Assembly: GCA_963823675.1 (NCBI GenBank)
Contig: CAWGMT010000026.1
Location: forward strand, 1 to 64,000
Direction of reading: 5' to 3'
Length of the DNA: 64,000 bases
Source: CAWGMT01 sp963823675
GTDB taxonomy: Bacteria > Planctomycetota > Planctomycetia > Isosphaerales > Isosphaeraceae
Shown: positions 1 through 8,483 of the stretch, piece by piece
How the letters are laid out: every line of letters starts with the position of its first letter
Position numbering within the stretch: position 1 is the stretch's first letter
Program-made: the position numbers and the translations under genes
Notes under the pieces: generated by a model
What the model was told of the DNA's origin: nothing
Database searches by the model: none
The model's input: only the letters and a program-made list of their open reading frames with translations

Positions 1-169
1 GGTTCAGATGTGGTTGCCCCTTCGGGGCGGGCAACGAGCGCAACACCAAAACGCGCGCGGCGTCTCCACTGCTACGCTGCACAGGCTCCCCCGCGCTCGC
101 AATGACCGGCGCCCTTAGAAACGCACTCGCCAGGATAAGACGCGCGATCTGTCGCATACCGAAATTCAT
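1..169 (-). CDS. Secreted protein of unknown function, N-terminal part only (runs off left edge)
   Basis: An open minus-strand frame starts with ATG at 169 and stays open to the window edge (56 codons). The first residues read MNFGMRQIARLILASAFL, a basic start plus hydrophobic core, followed by an Ala-rich stretch ending A-S-A that would suit signal peptidase I. A GAGG ribosome site lies 6 nt before the ATG and overlaps the stop codon of the ABC permease, so the gene is probably translationally coupled to the exporter. Nothing beyond a secreted protein can be said; the edge of the window cuts it. Too short to appear as a long ORF. Confidence 0.6.
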   Translation of the reverse strand, partial: MNFGMRQIARLILASAFLRAPVIASAGEPVQRSSGDAARVLVLRSLPAPKGQPHLN

Positions 170-176
170 GGTGCCC

Positions 177-1734
177 TCATTCGGCTGGAGCGGCCGATCC
201 GGCGATCGCGACCGATGGTCCGGCGACCTCCGGCTCGTCGCGCAGGACCGGATTAGCAAGTTGCGCGGCCGATGCTTCGAATGCCATGTGGGTGCGCCGG
301 CGGGCGGCGATCAAGAGACTATTGAAAAGGAACGCAAATAAGAGCGGCGGCGTGATCGCGGCCGCCTGGACGATGGTCGCGGCGGTCATGGAACCGGTGC
401 GGGCCGCCGATGCGATCATGCCGATTCCGACCACCGGGCTCAAGCTCAAGAGCGCTTGACTTCCCGCCTCGTTGACCATGGGCGCAGTCGCCATCGCCAG
501 GATCGTCCCAGCCACCAGGGGCACGAGCCAGGCGACGAACAAGAAGAGACAAAAGTAGGTCGTGCCGCGCACCGCGAACCGAAGCAGGAAAAACTGCATG
601 GCGAGCCCGAAATACGCGACGACGAGCACGCCGGTGGCGGTGGCCAACGGGAACGCCGGCGCCATCGAGTTGTACGCGAATTGTTCCTTGCCTGCCTGGC
701 TCCAGGCCATGTTTGCGCTCGCCAGGACCAGGAAACAGGCGAGGTACACAGCGACGCGATTGAGCGCGAGGTCGTTCCACCAGGGCAGATGGGTGCGCCC
801 TGTTTGCGCCGCGCCAGAGGCCCTTGTGATACTCGGCCCGGCTCGGCGTCACCGTGATGGTCAGCAAGATGGCGACGATCACCAACACATAGAGCGCACC
901 GACCTCCAGCAGGTCGTAGCCGCCCTGGCGCCAGATGGCGCCCAGCGTCAGAAAACCAAGGATGGCCAGCGCGGCTGATGCCTGCGGCTTGGTGAAGGGA
1001 TGAAGCCGCTCCGACTCCATCTTGCGGCTGGCGGCGATGAAAATGAAGAACAAGAGCGGCGCCTCGAAGAAGAGGACGACCACCAGCCAGGGCAATGAGA
1101 ACCCGAAAAAGCTCGATCGAAGGTCGCCATCCAACAGAGCGGCTGACGGGCCGAAGCGGCCCATTCGCAGGGCATTGATGTACATGACCAGAAAGAATAT
1201 GACCAACCCCACCGCGCCCCGCGTGTTGGCCCTCGGCTTGGCGATCAGAGCATTCAGCAGGGCAAGTCCCTGCAAGATCCAGGCGGTCGTCAAGAGCAGG
1301 ATCACCATCTGGACCAGCCCGCGAAAAGTGGGGGCGCCGACCGCCAGGCAGATGGCCGCGTAGGGAAGCGTGCTCGCAAAAAGTATGTACTCGCGGATCG
1401 GCGCTCCGAAAAAGAAACCCAGAGTCAACTCTGTGGGAGAAAGCGGCGAGACGCGATGGAAGTCCAGGACGCCCGTAGCCCGGGCGCCATTGACGGCGGA
1501 GGAGACCTGCGAGCTGCCCATCACGATCAGAATGATCGCCTGAAGGAGAACCAGTAACTCAAACGCGCCGCCGGTGATGAAGATGTTGAGCTGAAAGCCG
1601 GCCCAGAGGACGCACAGGCAGAGAGTCTGGATGACGACCAGCGATGAAACAACGGGCTGGCGCCGCAGCCGCGAACGAACGTGCTTGACCAGGATCGGAT
1701 TGTCGAGCCAGTCGAAGAGACGATCCCAGTCCAT
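177..1734 (-). CDS. ABC-2 type transporter permease (one frameshift)
   Basis: Membrane subunit of an ABC exporter, many hydrophobic segments. The 5' part is read in one frame from 1734 to about 820 and the 3' part (residues starting TGRTHLPWWNDLALNRVAVY and ending near 177) in another, so one base is lost or gained around 805-822. Joined, the protein is about 519 aa. A cytoplasmic N-terminus is followed by alternating membrane spans as in ABC-2 permeases. The ATG at 1734 shares its A with the TGA of the upstream ATPase gene (TGATG), which means tight coupling; a GTG three bases earlier is an alternative start. The substrate is not evident. Confidence 0.75.
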
Positions 1735-2660
1735 CACGACAGCTCCTTGGACCCGACTTTGAGGAAAAGCTCTTCGAGGTTGTCCTTGCGGCGCTGGAAG
1801 GCGGAGACCCGCACTCCCTGGCCGATCAAGCCGGCCAGCAGGTCGCTCGCGGCGAGCGCGTCGCCGCGGAAACGAAATTCAAAGGTGTTGCCGGTGCGCT
1901 CGATCGGCCCGGCCCGCTCGTCGCCGCCGATCTGCGCCAGAAGCGCGTCCTCTCCCCCCAGGACCTCGATCGAGAGGAGCTGGTCGCCCATGACTTGGCG
2001 GTGGACGTCATCGATCCGGCCGCTGATCTTGAGCTCGCCGCGCTCCATGATCGCAACCGACGTACAGAATTCGTTCATCTCGACCAGGATGTGCGACGAG
2101 ATCAGAACGGTCCTGCGCTCTTCGGCCAGGCGGCGGAGGATCTGCTTGAGTGCGATCCTGCCTTGGGGATCGACGCCGCTGGACGGCTCGTCGAGCAAGA
2201 GCACCCTGGGCTCGGGGATCAAGGTCTTGGCCAGCATCAACCGCTGCCGCATCCCGCGTGATAACTCGATGACCGAGGCGGTCCGTTTCTCGCTCAAGCC
2301 CACCACCTCGAGATAGCGGTCGACTTCCACCGGCCGGCGATGCCGGGGCACCCCGTAGCTGGCCGCGAACAGGTCGAGGAATTCCCAGACCAACAGGTCC
2401 TCGTAAACCGGCGGGAAATCGGGCATGAAGCCGACGACGCGGCACACGTCCTGGGGCCGCTCGCGCACGTCGACGCCCATCACCTCGATCTCGCCATATG
2501 TCGGCTCGATCAGGCCGAGCATGGCCCGCATCGTGGTGGTCTTGCCGGCACCATTGGGCCCGATCAGGCCGCAGACTTCACCCGGCTCCACATCGAGCGA
2601 CAGGTCGCGAACCGCACACAGGTTGTCGTAATCAACGCGCAGGTCGCGGATCCGGATCAT
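1734..2660 (-). CDS. ABC transporter ATP-binding protein
   Basis: Nucleotide-binding subunit (308 aa) of the ABC-2 exporter encoded with the downstream permease. Walker A GPNGAGKTT lies at about residues 34-42, the signature is LSRGMRQR at about 129 (an R replaces the first G of LSGGQ, common in this ABC-2 class), Walker B is VLLLDEPSSGVD at about 149, followed by the H-loop in LISSH. The frame is open further upstream, but homology starts at MIRIRDLRVDYDN, so the ATG at 2660 is chosen. A C-terminal extension of about 90 residues after the NBD is typical of CcmA/gliding-type exporters. Expressed as an operon with the permease and the secreted protein at the left edge. Confidence 0.88.
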   Translation of the reverse strand: MIRIRDLRVDYDNLCAVRDLSLDVEPGEVCGLIGPNGAGKTTTMRAMLGLIEPTYGEIEVMGVDVRERPQDVCRVVGFMPDFPPVYEDLLVWEFLDLFAASYGVPRHRRPVEVDRYLEVVGLSEKRTASVIELSRGMRQRLMLAKTLIPEPRVLLLDEPSSGVDPQGRIALKQILRRLAEERRTVLISSHILVEMNEFCTSVAIMERGELKISGRIDDVHRQVMGDQLLSIEVLGGEDALLAQIGGDERAGPIERTGNTFEFRFRGDALAASDLLAGLIGQGVRVSAFQRRKDNLEELFLKVGSKELS

Positions 2661-2771
2661 CGGCAATCGTCTCGCTCGAACTGGGCTGCACGTTCTGGAA
2701 TTTGCTGCGACGGCAGCCGGGAATCCAGCATAACAGCAGTCTGAGCTTGACGGAAAAGAAAAAAGGGAGTG

Positions 2772-2794
2772 GTCGTCACGCAGAGCGTGACGAC
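2772..2794. repeat. Palindromic REP-like element, GTCACGC family
   Basis: Perfect inverted repeat with 10-bp arms (GTCGTCACGC) and a 3-nt loop. The core GTCACGC/GCGTGAC recurs at 60659-60679 in this window, so it belongs to a dispersed family. Confidence 0.65.
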
Positions 2795-2928
2795 TGCTCA
2801 GGACCGCGGAAACAATGATCAGAGCATCGTCGTCACGCCCGCGCGGGCATAAACTGGGATTCGTCGAACGTCCCGGGGCCCACCGCCTTATTCCCGAGCC
2901 CGCTCTAGCACAAATCGACAACCTCGTG

Positions 2929-2949
2929 GGACGGATTGCCAATCCGTCC
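2929..2949. repeat. Short palindrome (GGACGGATTG arms)
   Basis: Perfect inverted repeat, 10-bp arms separated by one base. It lies downstream of the efflux gene's stop codon and could act as a transcript end or be a REP unit. No T run follows it. Confidence 0.45.
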
Positions 2950-3014
2950 TGCAGCCATTCCTCACTTTCCCAGCCCGCAGGGGCACAGTCGAAGCTCGCA
3001 TACCAGCCGCGGTC

Positions 3015-4787
3015 TCAACGACCCGGCTGGGCAGGCGTTAACTGGCCCGGACCGGGGGTCGCCGGCAGACCGCTCGGCGCGGCTCCGCCCGGCTCCGGCA
3101 GGGCGCGGGGCGGCGGTGCAGTCTCCGCAGGGGGCGCCGGTGCGGCGCCCGTTGGCGCCAGATTCGGCGCCATCGCCGGCACTGCTGCGGCGTCGCGATC
3201 CTGTTGCAAACGCAGCTCCCAGCCCCCTCCGATCCCTCTATAGACCGCGACCAAATTCAGCGCGATATCGCCCTGCGCGCTGGCAAGTTGGTCCTGCTGT
3301 TGCACAAGCGTTGTCTCCAGGTTGAAGACGCGGTTGAAATCGATGGTTCCGGCGCGGTACTGCGCGACGCCAACGTCGGTCGCGGCCTTGGCGGCATCCA
3401 CACTGCGGGCTAGATCTTCGGCCCGCTCTTGAGATTTCAGGAAGCCGCGCAGGGCGACCTGCACTTCGCGGCCGGCCGTGAGCACCTGGTTCTGATAGGC
3501 GGCGATCAGCTCCTGGGTTTTGGCTTCCTGAAGGTGCACATTGTTGACGATCCGCCCGTAGTTCAGGATGTTCCAGCGGAAGCCCGGTGTGAGGAGCCCG
3601 AAAAAGCTCCTCTGGGAGAACGCCTGCGAGAAATTCTCCGCGTCCCAGCCGAGAGTGCCGTTGATGAAAATGGTCGGATACAAATCGGCTTCGGCAACAC
3701 CGATCTGGGCGCTCTGGGCGGCAACGAGCCGCTCGGCGTTCCGAACATCGGGCCGTCGGCGCAGGAGATCGGCGGGGATACCGGTGGCGACCCAGAGCGG
3801 CGTTCTTGGCATCGGCGAGTTGCCGAGGTCCGGCCCCGCTCCGAGTTCTGCTTCCAGGTTCCGCGGCGGTGAGCCCACGAGGATGCAGAGCGAGTCGTTC
3901 GCCTGCCCCATCAGGATTTCCTGCGCGGGGATCGTGGAACGGGTCTGCTCGAGCACGGTTCGTGCTTGCTCGACGTCGAGCCGGGTTGCCGTTCCAACTC
4001 GGAGTTTGTCCGACGCGATCGCCAGTACGCCTTGCTGAATCCGGACATTGTCACGCGCGATCTTGATCCGCTGCTGTGCGACCCGGTACTGGACGTAATT
4101 CGTGGCGACATCGGCAAACAGCGTCACGAGCGCTGCGTCGTAGTCTTCCACCGACGCATCCAGGTTGGCGTTGGACGACTCAATGTTGCGCCTGATCCGG
4201 CCCCAGAGATCGAGCTCCCAGCTCAGATTGAAGCCATAGAACCAATTGGAGAAGGATAGCGGCAGGGTTTTCCCGAACGGCGTCTTGACCAGCTTGTCGA
4301 GCACGGGCATGTTCGGGTTCAGATTGACCCGGCTGTAGTTCCCTTGCATCTGCTGCTGCTGCGGGAACATGTTGCCGACCGAAATCGCCTGGCCGGCTCG
4401 AGCTTCGAGCACGCGCGTGCCCGCCACTCTCAGATTCGGGTTTTGCGCATAAGATGCATGGATGATGTCGGTCAGCATGGGATCCTCGAAGACATCCCAC
4501 CACGCGCCCCCTGGCACCTGGACGTCGAGCACATGGGGATCGCCGGCCTGGATCCACTCCGGCGCCACCGCGGCTGGCGGCTGGCCGTAATTGGGACCGA
4601 CCTTCAGTCCATTATGCAGCCATTGGCTGGGACGCGTGAGGACGCAGCCGCTGGAGAACAGCACCGGGAGAGCAAGGATGGCGACGGTGACCCATCGCGG
4701 CAAGCGAGCTCGAGCTGCTGGCAGCGGAACGTCAGGCCGATTGGGGCTTCGCCGTTCCACGGACCAGGCTCCATAGTGCCAGACCAC
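3015..4787 (-). CDS. Outer-membrane efflux lipoprotein (OMF, NodT/TolC family), copy 1
   Basis: Outer-membrane channel subunit of a tripartite efflux system. A basic segment, a hydrophobic stretch VTVAILALPVLF and a lipobox SSGC give an N-terminal lipoprotein signal. Then comes TRPSQWLHNGLKVGPNY and two OEP repeats of about 200 residues each, as in NodT-type factors. The C-terminal 50 residues are Pro/Ala-rich. A near twin lies at 14093-15820. The start is uncertain: no ATG fits, and GTG at 4787 or 4760 would give about 590 or 581 aa. No RND pump or periplasmic adaptor gene adjoins it, so its partner is elsewhere, possibly the HlyD-ABC exporter at 29-34 kb (inference). Confidence 0.82.
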   Translation of the reverse strand: MVWHYGAWSVERRSPNRPDVPLPAARARLPRWVTVAILALPVLFSSGCVLTRPSQWLHNGLKVGPNYGQPPAAVAPEWIQAGDPHVLDVQVPGGAWWDVFEDPMLTDIIHASYAQNPNLRVAGTRVLEARAGQAISVGNMFPQQQQMQGNYSRVNLNPNMPVLDKLVKTPFGKTLPLSFSNWFYGFNLSWELDLWGRIRRNIESSNANLDASVEDYDAALVTLFADVATNYVQYRVAQQRIKIARDNVRIQQGVLAIASDKLRVGTATRLDVEQARTVLEQTRSTIPAQEILMGQANDSLCILVGSPPRNLEAELGAGPDLGNSPMPRTPLWVATGIPADLLRRRPDVRNAERLVAAQSAQIGVAEADLYPTIFINGTLGWDAENFSQAFSQRSFFGLLTPGFRWNILNYGRIVNNVHLQEAKTQELIAAYQNQVLTAGREVQVALRGFLKSQERAEDLARSVDAAKAATDVGVAQYRAGTIDFNRVFNLETTLVQQQDQLASAQGDIALNLVAVYRGIGGGWELRLQQDRDAAAVPAMAPNLAPTGAAPAPPAETAPPPRALPEPGGAAPSGLPATPGPGQLTPAQPGR

Positions 4788-4820
4788 CCATTTCAGGTGG
4801 CGAAGTCGTTGCGCGCGGCA

Positions 4821-4861
4821 GATCGAGCACGATCTGCACAGATCACAATATCGGCAGGACC
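4821..4861 (-). promoter_or_regulatory. Sequence block shared by the upstream regions of both efflux genes
   Basis: About 29 of 41 bases match the block at 15881-15921 at a similar distance upstream of the paralogous gene. Here it contains the palindrome GATCTGCACAGATC (4831-4844). It may be a regulator site or untranslated leader kept after duplication; function is inferred only from conservation between the two copies. Confidence 0.35.
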
Positions 4862-5048
4862 GCCGTGCCCGATCTAGGGAAAACCCTGCGGGCACCCGTA
4901 GGGTCTCCACCATCTTCGCGACCGCGGTTCGGCGCGGCCCTGGGGAGGAGACCTACGGTCTAATCCGCGGCGGGGTCGGGACTGGCTCCCGTCACCGGTT
5001 TTGCAGGGTTAATGGGACATGTCTTGTGTACACACGAACCATACTTGC

Positions 5049-5381
5049 TCATGCGTCGCCGGCCCCCGAAAGAGACGCTTGGTTCCCGGCTGCCCCGCTC
5101 TGGTACCCGGTTTCGGTGCGTAGGCGATGGGCGATCATCTGGCTCATGATCGCGAACAACACGGCCGTTGACAGTCCAAAGAACAGGAGGCCGTTGATGG
5201 CCTCGAGGGGGCCGAGTAACCGCCACCGTTCGGACAGCAGGACCTCGCCATAACCGAGAGCCGTGTAGCTTTGGAAACACGTAGGGGACCACCGCCAGGC
5301 CGACGAACAATGGGACATTGTCCGGGTCGTAGTCGGTAAGCGTCGGAGAGGCCATTCAACGTGAGCATACCTGCCGGGCAC
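5049..5381 (-). pseudogene. Remnant of a potassium/ion-channel pore domain
   Basis: The minus strand encodes SYTALGYGEVLLSERWRLL, which carries a K+-channel-type selectivity filter (T-x-GYG) followed by a hydrophobic segment GLLFFGLSTAVLFAIM, as in the second pore-lining helix of two-TM channels. Upstream coding (PDNVPLFVGLAVVPYVF) is in another frame, so there is a frameshift at about 5270. The remaining N-terminal membrane helices of such channels are absent upstream. Both a shift and a missing 5' end point to a decayed gene and not just a read error. Confidence 0.55.
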
Positions 5382-5412
5382 CTTCTTTCCTGAGCGGTGG
5401 ACGAATCCCGCG

Positions 5413-6198
5413 TCACTGCATGTGCCACCCGTGGCTGACGACCAGCGATTGCCCTGTCAACGCCAGCGAGGGGAAGGCCGCGAAGAAGACGGCCACCTCC
5501 GCGATGTCCTCCGCCGTCGTGAACGCGCCGTTGACCGTCTCCCGCAGCATGACCTTCTTGACGACCTCATCCTCGGTCAGGCCCAGTTCGCGGGCCTGCT
5601 CCGGGATCTGCCGATCGACCAGCGGCGTGCGGACGAAGCCCGGGCAGATCACGTTGGCCCGCACGCCGTGAGCAGCCCCCTCCTTGGCGACGAGCCGGGC
5701 CAGTCCCATCAGGCCGTGTTTGGCCGCGACGTAGGGCGCCTTCAGGGGCGACGCCTCGACCGAATGGACCGAACCGACGTACAGGAAGACACCGCCGCGG
5801 CCCTGCCGGATCATGTGCCGCAAGCACGCCCGTGTCGTCAGGAAGGCCCCGTCCAGGTGCACACCCAGCACCTTCCGCCAGTCGGCGAGCGGGAGGTCGA
5901 CCAAGGGCGCGATGTGCTGGATCCCGGCGTTGCTGACCAGGATGTCGACACCGCCGAGTCGAGCAGCGACCTCGTCGACTCCAGCCTCGACCTGCGCCTC
6001 GTTGGCGACATCCATCGCGACCGCGATCGCGGTACTCCCGCCGCGCGTGATCTCGCCGGCAACCTCTTGGGCGGCGCCGAGGTTGAGGTCGGCGACAGCG
6101 ACCTTCGCGCCCTCGCGCGCGAAGCGGAGTGCGATCTGCCGGCCGATCCCACTGGCTGATCCCGTCACAATGGCGAGCTTTCCATCCAGACGCGACAT
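5413..6198 (-). CDS. bdhA: D-3-hydroxybutyrate dehydrogenase (SDR family)
   Basis: Interconverts 3-hydroxybutyrate and acetoacetate with NAD(H), in the cytoplasm. A 261-aa classical SDR: TGSASGIG cofactor motif near residue 12, SNAG near 89, catalytic Ser in YVGSVHS and the YVAAK pair near 152. The C-terminal block NVICPGFVRTPLVDRQIPEQ and the following ELGLTEDEVVKKVML match the characteristic 3-HBDH tail. I start at MSRLDGKL (6198) and not five codons earlier because SDR homology begins there. Last gene of the acyl-CoA operon, placed behind the CoA-transferase pair whose substrate it can produce. Confidence 0.85.
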   Translation of the reverse strand: MSRLDGKLAIVTGSASGIGRQIALRFAREGAKVAVADLNLGAAQEVAGEITRGGSTAIAVAMDVANEAQVEAGVDEVAARLGGVDILVSNAGIQHIAPLVDLPLADWRKVLGVHLDGAFLTTRACLRHMIRQGRGGVFLYVGSVHSVEASPLKAPYVAAKHGLMGLARLVAKEGAAHGVRANVICPGFVRTPLVDRQIPEQARELGLTEDEVVKKVMLRETVNGAFTTAEDIAEVAVFFAAFPSLALTGQSLVVSHGWHMQ

Positions 6199-6249
6199 GG
6201 CTTCACTCCTCAATCCTGTATCCGGCGAGCGGGCGGCCGAGCTGATTCC

Positions 6250-6906
6250 TTACAGCGCGAACTCCGGAACGGTCGGAGGGATGATCAGCTTGGCGGCTGT
6301 TACGCTCACGACATCGGCGACCGAGACCCCCGGGGCACGCTCGCGCAGCACGAGTCCTTCGGTAGTCGGCTCGATCACGGCCATGTCGGTGACGACCAGG
6401 TTCACCGGGCGGACCGAGGTCAGCGGTATCGTGCACTCCTCGACGACCTTCGCCGCACCCTTGGCGGTATGGATCATCGCGACGATGACGCGGCGGGCGC
6501 CGGTCACGAGGTCCATCGCCCCGCCCATCCCCGGAACGAGCTTCCCCGGGATCATCCAGTTGGCCAGGCGCCCCCGGGCGTCGACCTGGAGGCCGCCGAG
6601 GACGGTCAGGTCGAGGTGCCCCCCGCGGATCAGGCCGAAGACCAGGGTGCTATCCAGGCTCGCCGCACCCGGCACGGCCGAGACGAGCCCGCCCCCGGCG
6701 TCGACGAGGTCCGGGTTCTCCATCCCCGGGGGGGGCGGCGGCCCCACGCCGATCAGGCCGTCCTCCGCGAGGAAGAAGGCATTCACCTCCGGCGGCAAGT
6801 AGGCGACTACCGAGGTCGGTAGGCCGATGCCGAGGTTCACGAGCGAGCCTGGCCGCACCTCCTTCGCGACCCTCCGGGCGATCAGCTCCTTGGGTGATGT
6901 GGTCAT
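6250..6906 (-). CDS. scoB: 3-oxoacid CoA-transferase subunit B
   Basis: Beta subunit (218 aa) of an AtoDA/ScoAB-type transferase that moves CoA between an acyl-CoA such as succinyl- or acetyl-CoA and acetoacetate. Motifs: GIGLPT near residue 26, the region of the catalytic Glu (FFLAEDGLIGVG, where family members have SENG), GGHLDLTVLGGLQVD, and WMIPGKLVPGMGGAMDLV. SENG to AEDG keeps the Glu. Its ATG overlaps the TGA of subunit A (ATGA), so the subunits are made in stoichiometric amounts. A Pro/Gly-rich insert (GPPPPPG) follows the active-site loop. Confidence 0.88.
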   Translation of the reverse strand: MTTSPKELIARRVAKEVRPGSLVNLGIGLPTSVVAYLPPEVNAFFLAEDGLIGVGPPPPPGMENPDLVDAGGGLVSAVPGAASLDSTLVFGLIRGGHLDLTVLGGLQVDARGRLANWMIPGKLVPGMGGAMDLVTGARRVIVAMIHTAKGAAKVVEECTIPLTSVRPVNLVVTDMAVIEPTTEGLVLRERAPGVSVADVVSVTAAKLIIPPTVPEFAL

Positions 6907-7556
6907 GAGAGGCGCTCCAGTAAGTAATCCACGAGAGTCCCGGGCGTCCGGACCGAGTCCGGCGGGAGAGTGCCCACGGGCACGATCTGATCTGCCTCGG
7001 CGATCACGGTGCCCGCGGCCATCGCCATCACCGGGTTGAAGTTCTGGGCGGTGAGCAGGTAAGTCAGGTTGCCGAGGTAGTCGGCCTGCCAGGCGCCGAT
7101 GAGCGCGAAGTCGGCGCGGAGCGGCTTCTCCAGCAGCCAGGTCTCGCCATCAACCTTGACAATGGGCTTGTCCCGCTCGACGATCGTGCCCAGGCCGGTC
7201 TTGGTCAACACGCCTCCCAGGCCGTAGGCGCCCGCCCGGATCCGCTCGGCGAGCGTCCCCTGGGGGACCAGCTCGACGTCGAGTTCACCGGCGAGCATCT
7301 GTCGCTGGGTCTCTGGATTGGTGCCGATGTGCGAGGCAATCAGATGCCTCACCGCCCGGGCGCCGATCAGCTTGCCGACCCCGACGCCCGGGACGGCCGT
7401 GTCGTTGGCGATCACCGTCAACCCCGTGCGCCGGGCGGAGGCCAGGCCCTCGAGCAGGCGGCGCGGGGAGCCAACTCCGATGAATCCCCCGATCATGACC
7501 GTGGCACCGTTGGGGATCATGGCGATCGCACCTTCGAGTTTCGTCGCTGTTTTCAT
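6903..7556 (-). CDS. scoA: 3-oxoacid CoA-transferase subunit A
   Basis: Alpha subunit (217 aa). The CoA-binding signature GGFIGVGSP lies near residue 23; GVGVGKLI, SHIGTNPE and GTLAERIRAGAYGLGG follow the AtoD order, and the C-terminal half ends LTAQNFNPVMAMAA as in AtoD. Encoded directly before subunit B with a 4-nt overlap, and 147 bp after the FabI-like gene. With the hydroxybutyrate dehydrogenase it gives a route between acetoacetyl-CoA, acetoacetate and 3-hydroxybutyrate. Confidence 0.88.
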   Translation of the reverse strand: MKTATKLEGAIAMIPNGATVMIGGFIGVGSPRRLLEGLASARRTGLTVIANDTAVPGVGVGKLIGARAVRHLIASHIGTNPETQRQMLAGELDVELVPQGTLAERIRAGAYGLGGVLTKTGLGTIVERDKPIVKVDGETWLLEKPLRADFALIGAWQADYLGNLTYLLTAQNFNPVMAMAAGTVIAEADQIVPVGTLPPDSVRTPGTLVDYLLERLS

Positions 7557-7703
7557 GACTGTCCTCGGGGTTGTCGTCGCTCAAGAGCCGGGTTGACGAC
7601 CTCGCGAGCGAGCTACGCGGAACGGATTGGATTCGGCAGGCGGCCGGCCGCAACCGCGAGTGTCACGGTCCGGGACGATGCGGCTCGCCTCGTCCGGCTG
7701 GCG

Positions 7704-8483
7704 TCATCCCATGATGTGATATCCTCCGTCCACGTAGAGGGTCATCCCGGTGATCGCACTGGCCGCCGGGGTGGTCAGGAAGGCGGCCATCGCGCCCACA
7801 TCGTCGATCTCGGCCAGGCGGCCCAAGGGTGCCTTGCGCTGCTCCTCGACGAGGAGGGCGTCGAATTCCTTGAGTCCGGAGGCCGCGCGGGTGTGGATCG
7901 GGCCGGGGGAGAGGGCATGCACGCGGATGCCCTTGGGGCCGAGCTCGTAGGCCAGGTACCGGACCGCACACTCCAGCGCCGCTTTGACCGGGCCCATCAG
8001 GTCGTAGTTGCGGACCACGCGCTCGGCCCCGGCGAAGCTGAGCGTCAGGAGGGTCCCGCCGGCGGTCATCAGCGGCTCGGCGCGCCGCGCCATCCGGATG
8101 AAGGAGTGGCAGGAGATATCCATCGCCATCAGGAACCCCTCGCGCGACGAGTCGGTCAGCCGGCCCTGGAGGTCCGGTTTGGGCGCGAAGGCGGCGGCGT
8201 GCAGGGCGAAGTCGAGCCGGCCCCAGCGCTGGCGGATCGCCGCGAACAGGGCGTCGAGCTGCTTGTCGTCCTGCACGTCGCATGGCAGGAAGATGGGGGC
8301 CTCCAGCTCCTGTGCGAGCGGCTCGACGTAAGGCTTGGCCTTGTCGTTGAGATACGTGACCGCCAGCTCGGCGCCGATCTGCCGGAAGGACCGGGCGCAG
8401 CCGTAGGCGATCGAGTGGGCGTTGGCGATCCCCAGGACCAGCCCCTTGCGGCCTTCGAGAGCACGGTTCGGCGAAGTATTCAT
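7704..8483 (-). CDS. fabI: FabI-type enoyl-[acyl carrier protein] reductase
   Basis: 259-aa SDR of the FabI branch, which reduces trans-2-enoyl thioesters with NAD(P)H. Diagnostic parts: GIANAHSIAYG near residue 18 (the atypical SDR cofactor loop), the active-site block LSFAGAERVVRNYDLMGPVK containing Tyr-x6-Lys, and LSPGPIHTRAASG. The first of the two FabI tyrosines (Tyr146 in E. coli numbering) is Phe here; the catalytic Tyr156 and Lys163 equivalents remain. Its ATG overlaps the acetate kinase stop (ATGA). Its position in an acyl-phosphate operon, and not with fab genes, suggests a role in acyl-CoA or polyhydroxyalkanoate turnover, which is an inference. Confidence 0.85.
   Translation of the reverse strand: MNTSPNRALEGRKGLVLGIANAHSIAYGCARSFRQIGAELAVTYLNDKAKPYVEPLAQELEAPIFLPCDVQDDKQLDALFAAIRQRWGRLDFALHAAAFAPKPDLQGRLTDSSREGFLMAMDISCHSFIRMARRAEPLMTAGGTLLTLSFAGAERVVRNYDLMGPVKAALECAVRYLAYELGPKGIRVHALSPGPIHTRAASGLKEFDALLVEEQRKAPLGRLAEIDDVGAMAAFLTTPAASAITGMTLYVDGGYHIMG

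Larger units (their letters stand above)
2661..3014. other. Intergenic region with two palindromes
   Basis: 354 bp between the efflux gene and the ABC ATPase gene, both on the minus strand. I see no gene. It holds two perfect short palindromes listed separately (2772-2794 and 2929-2949). Both look like members of dispersed repeat families and could also end the efflux transcript. Confidence 0.5.
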
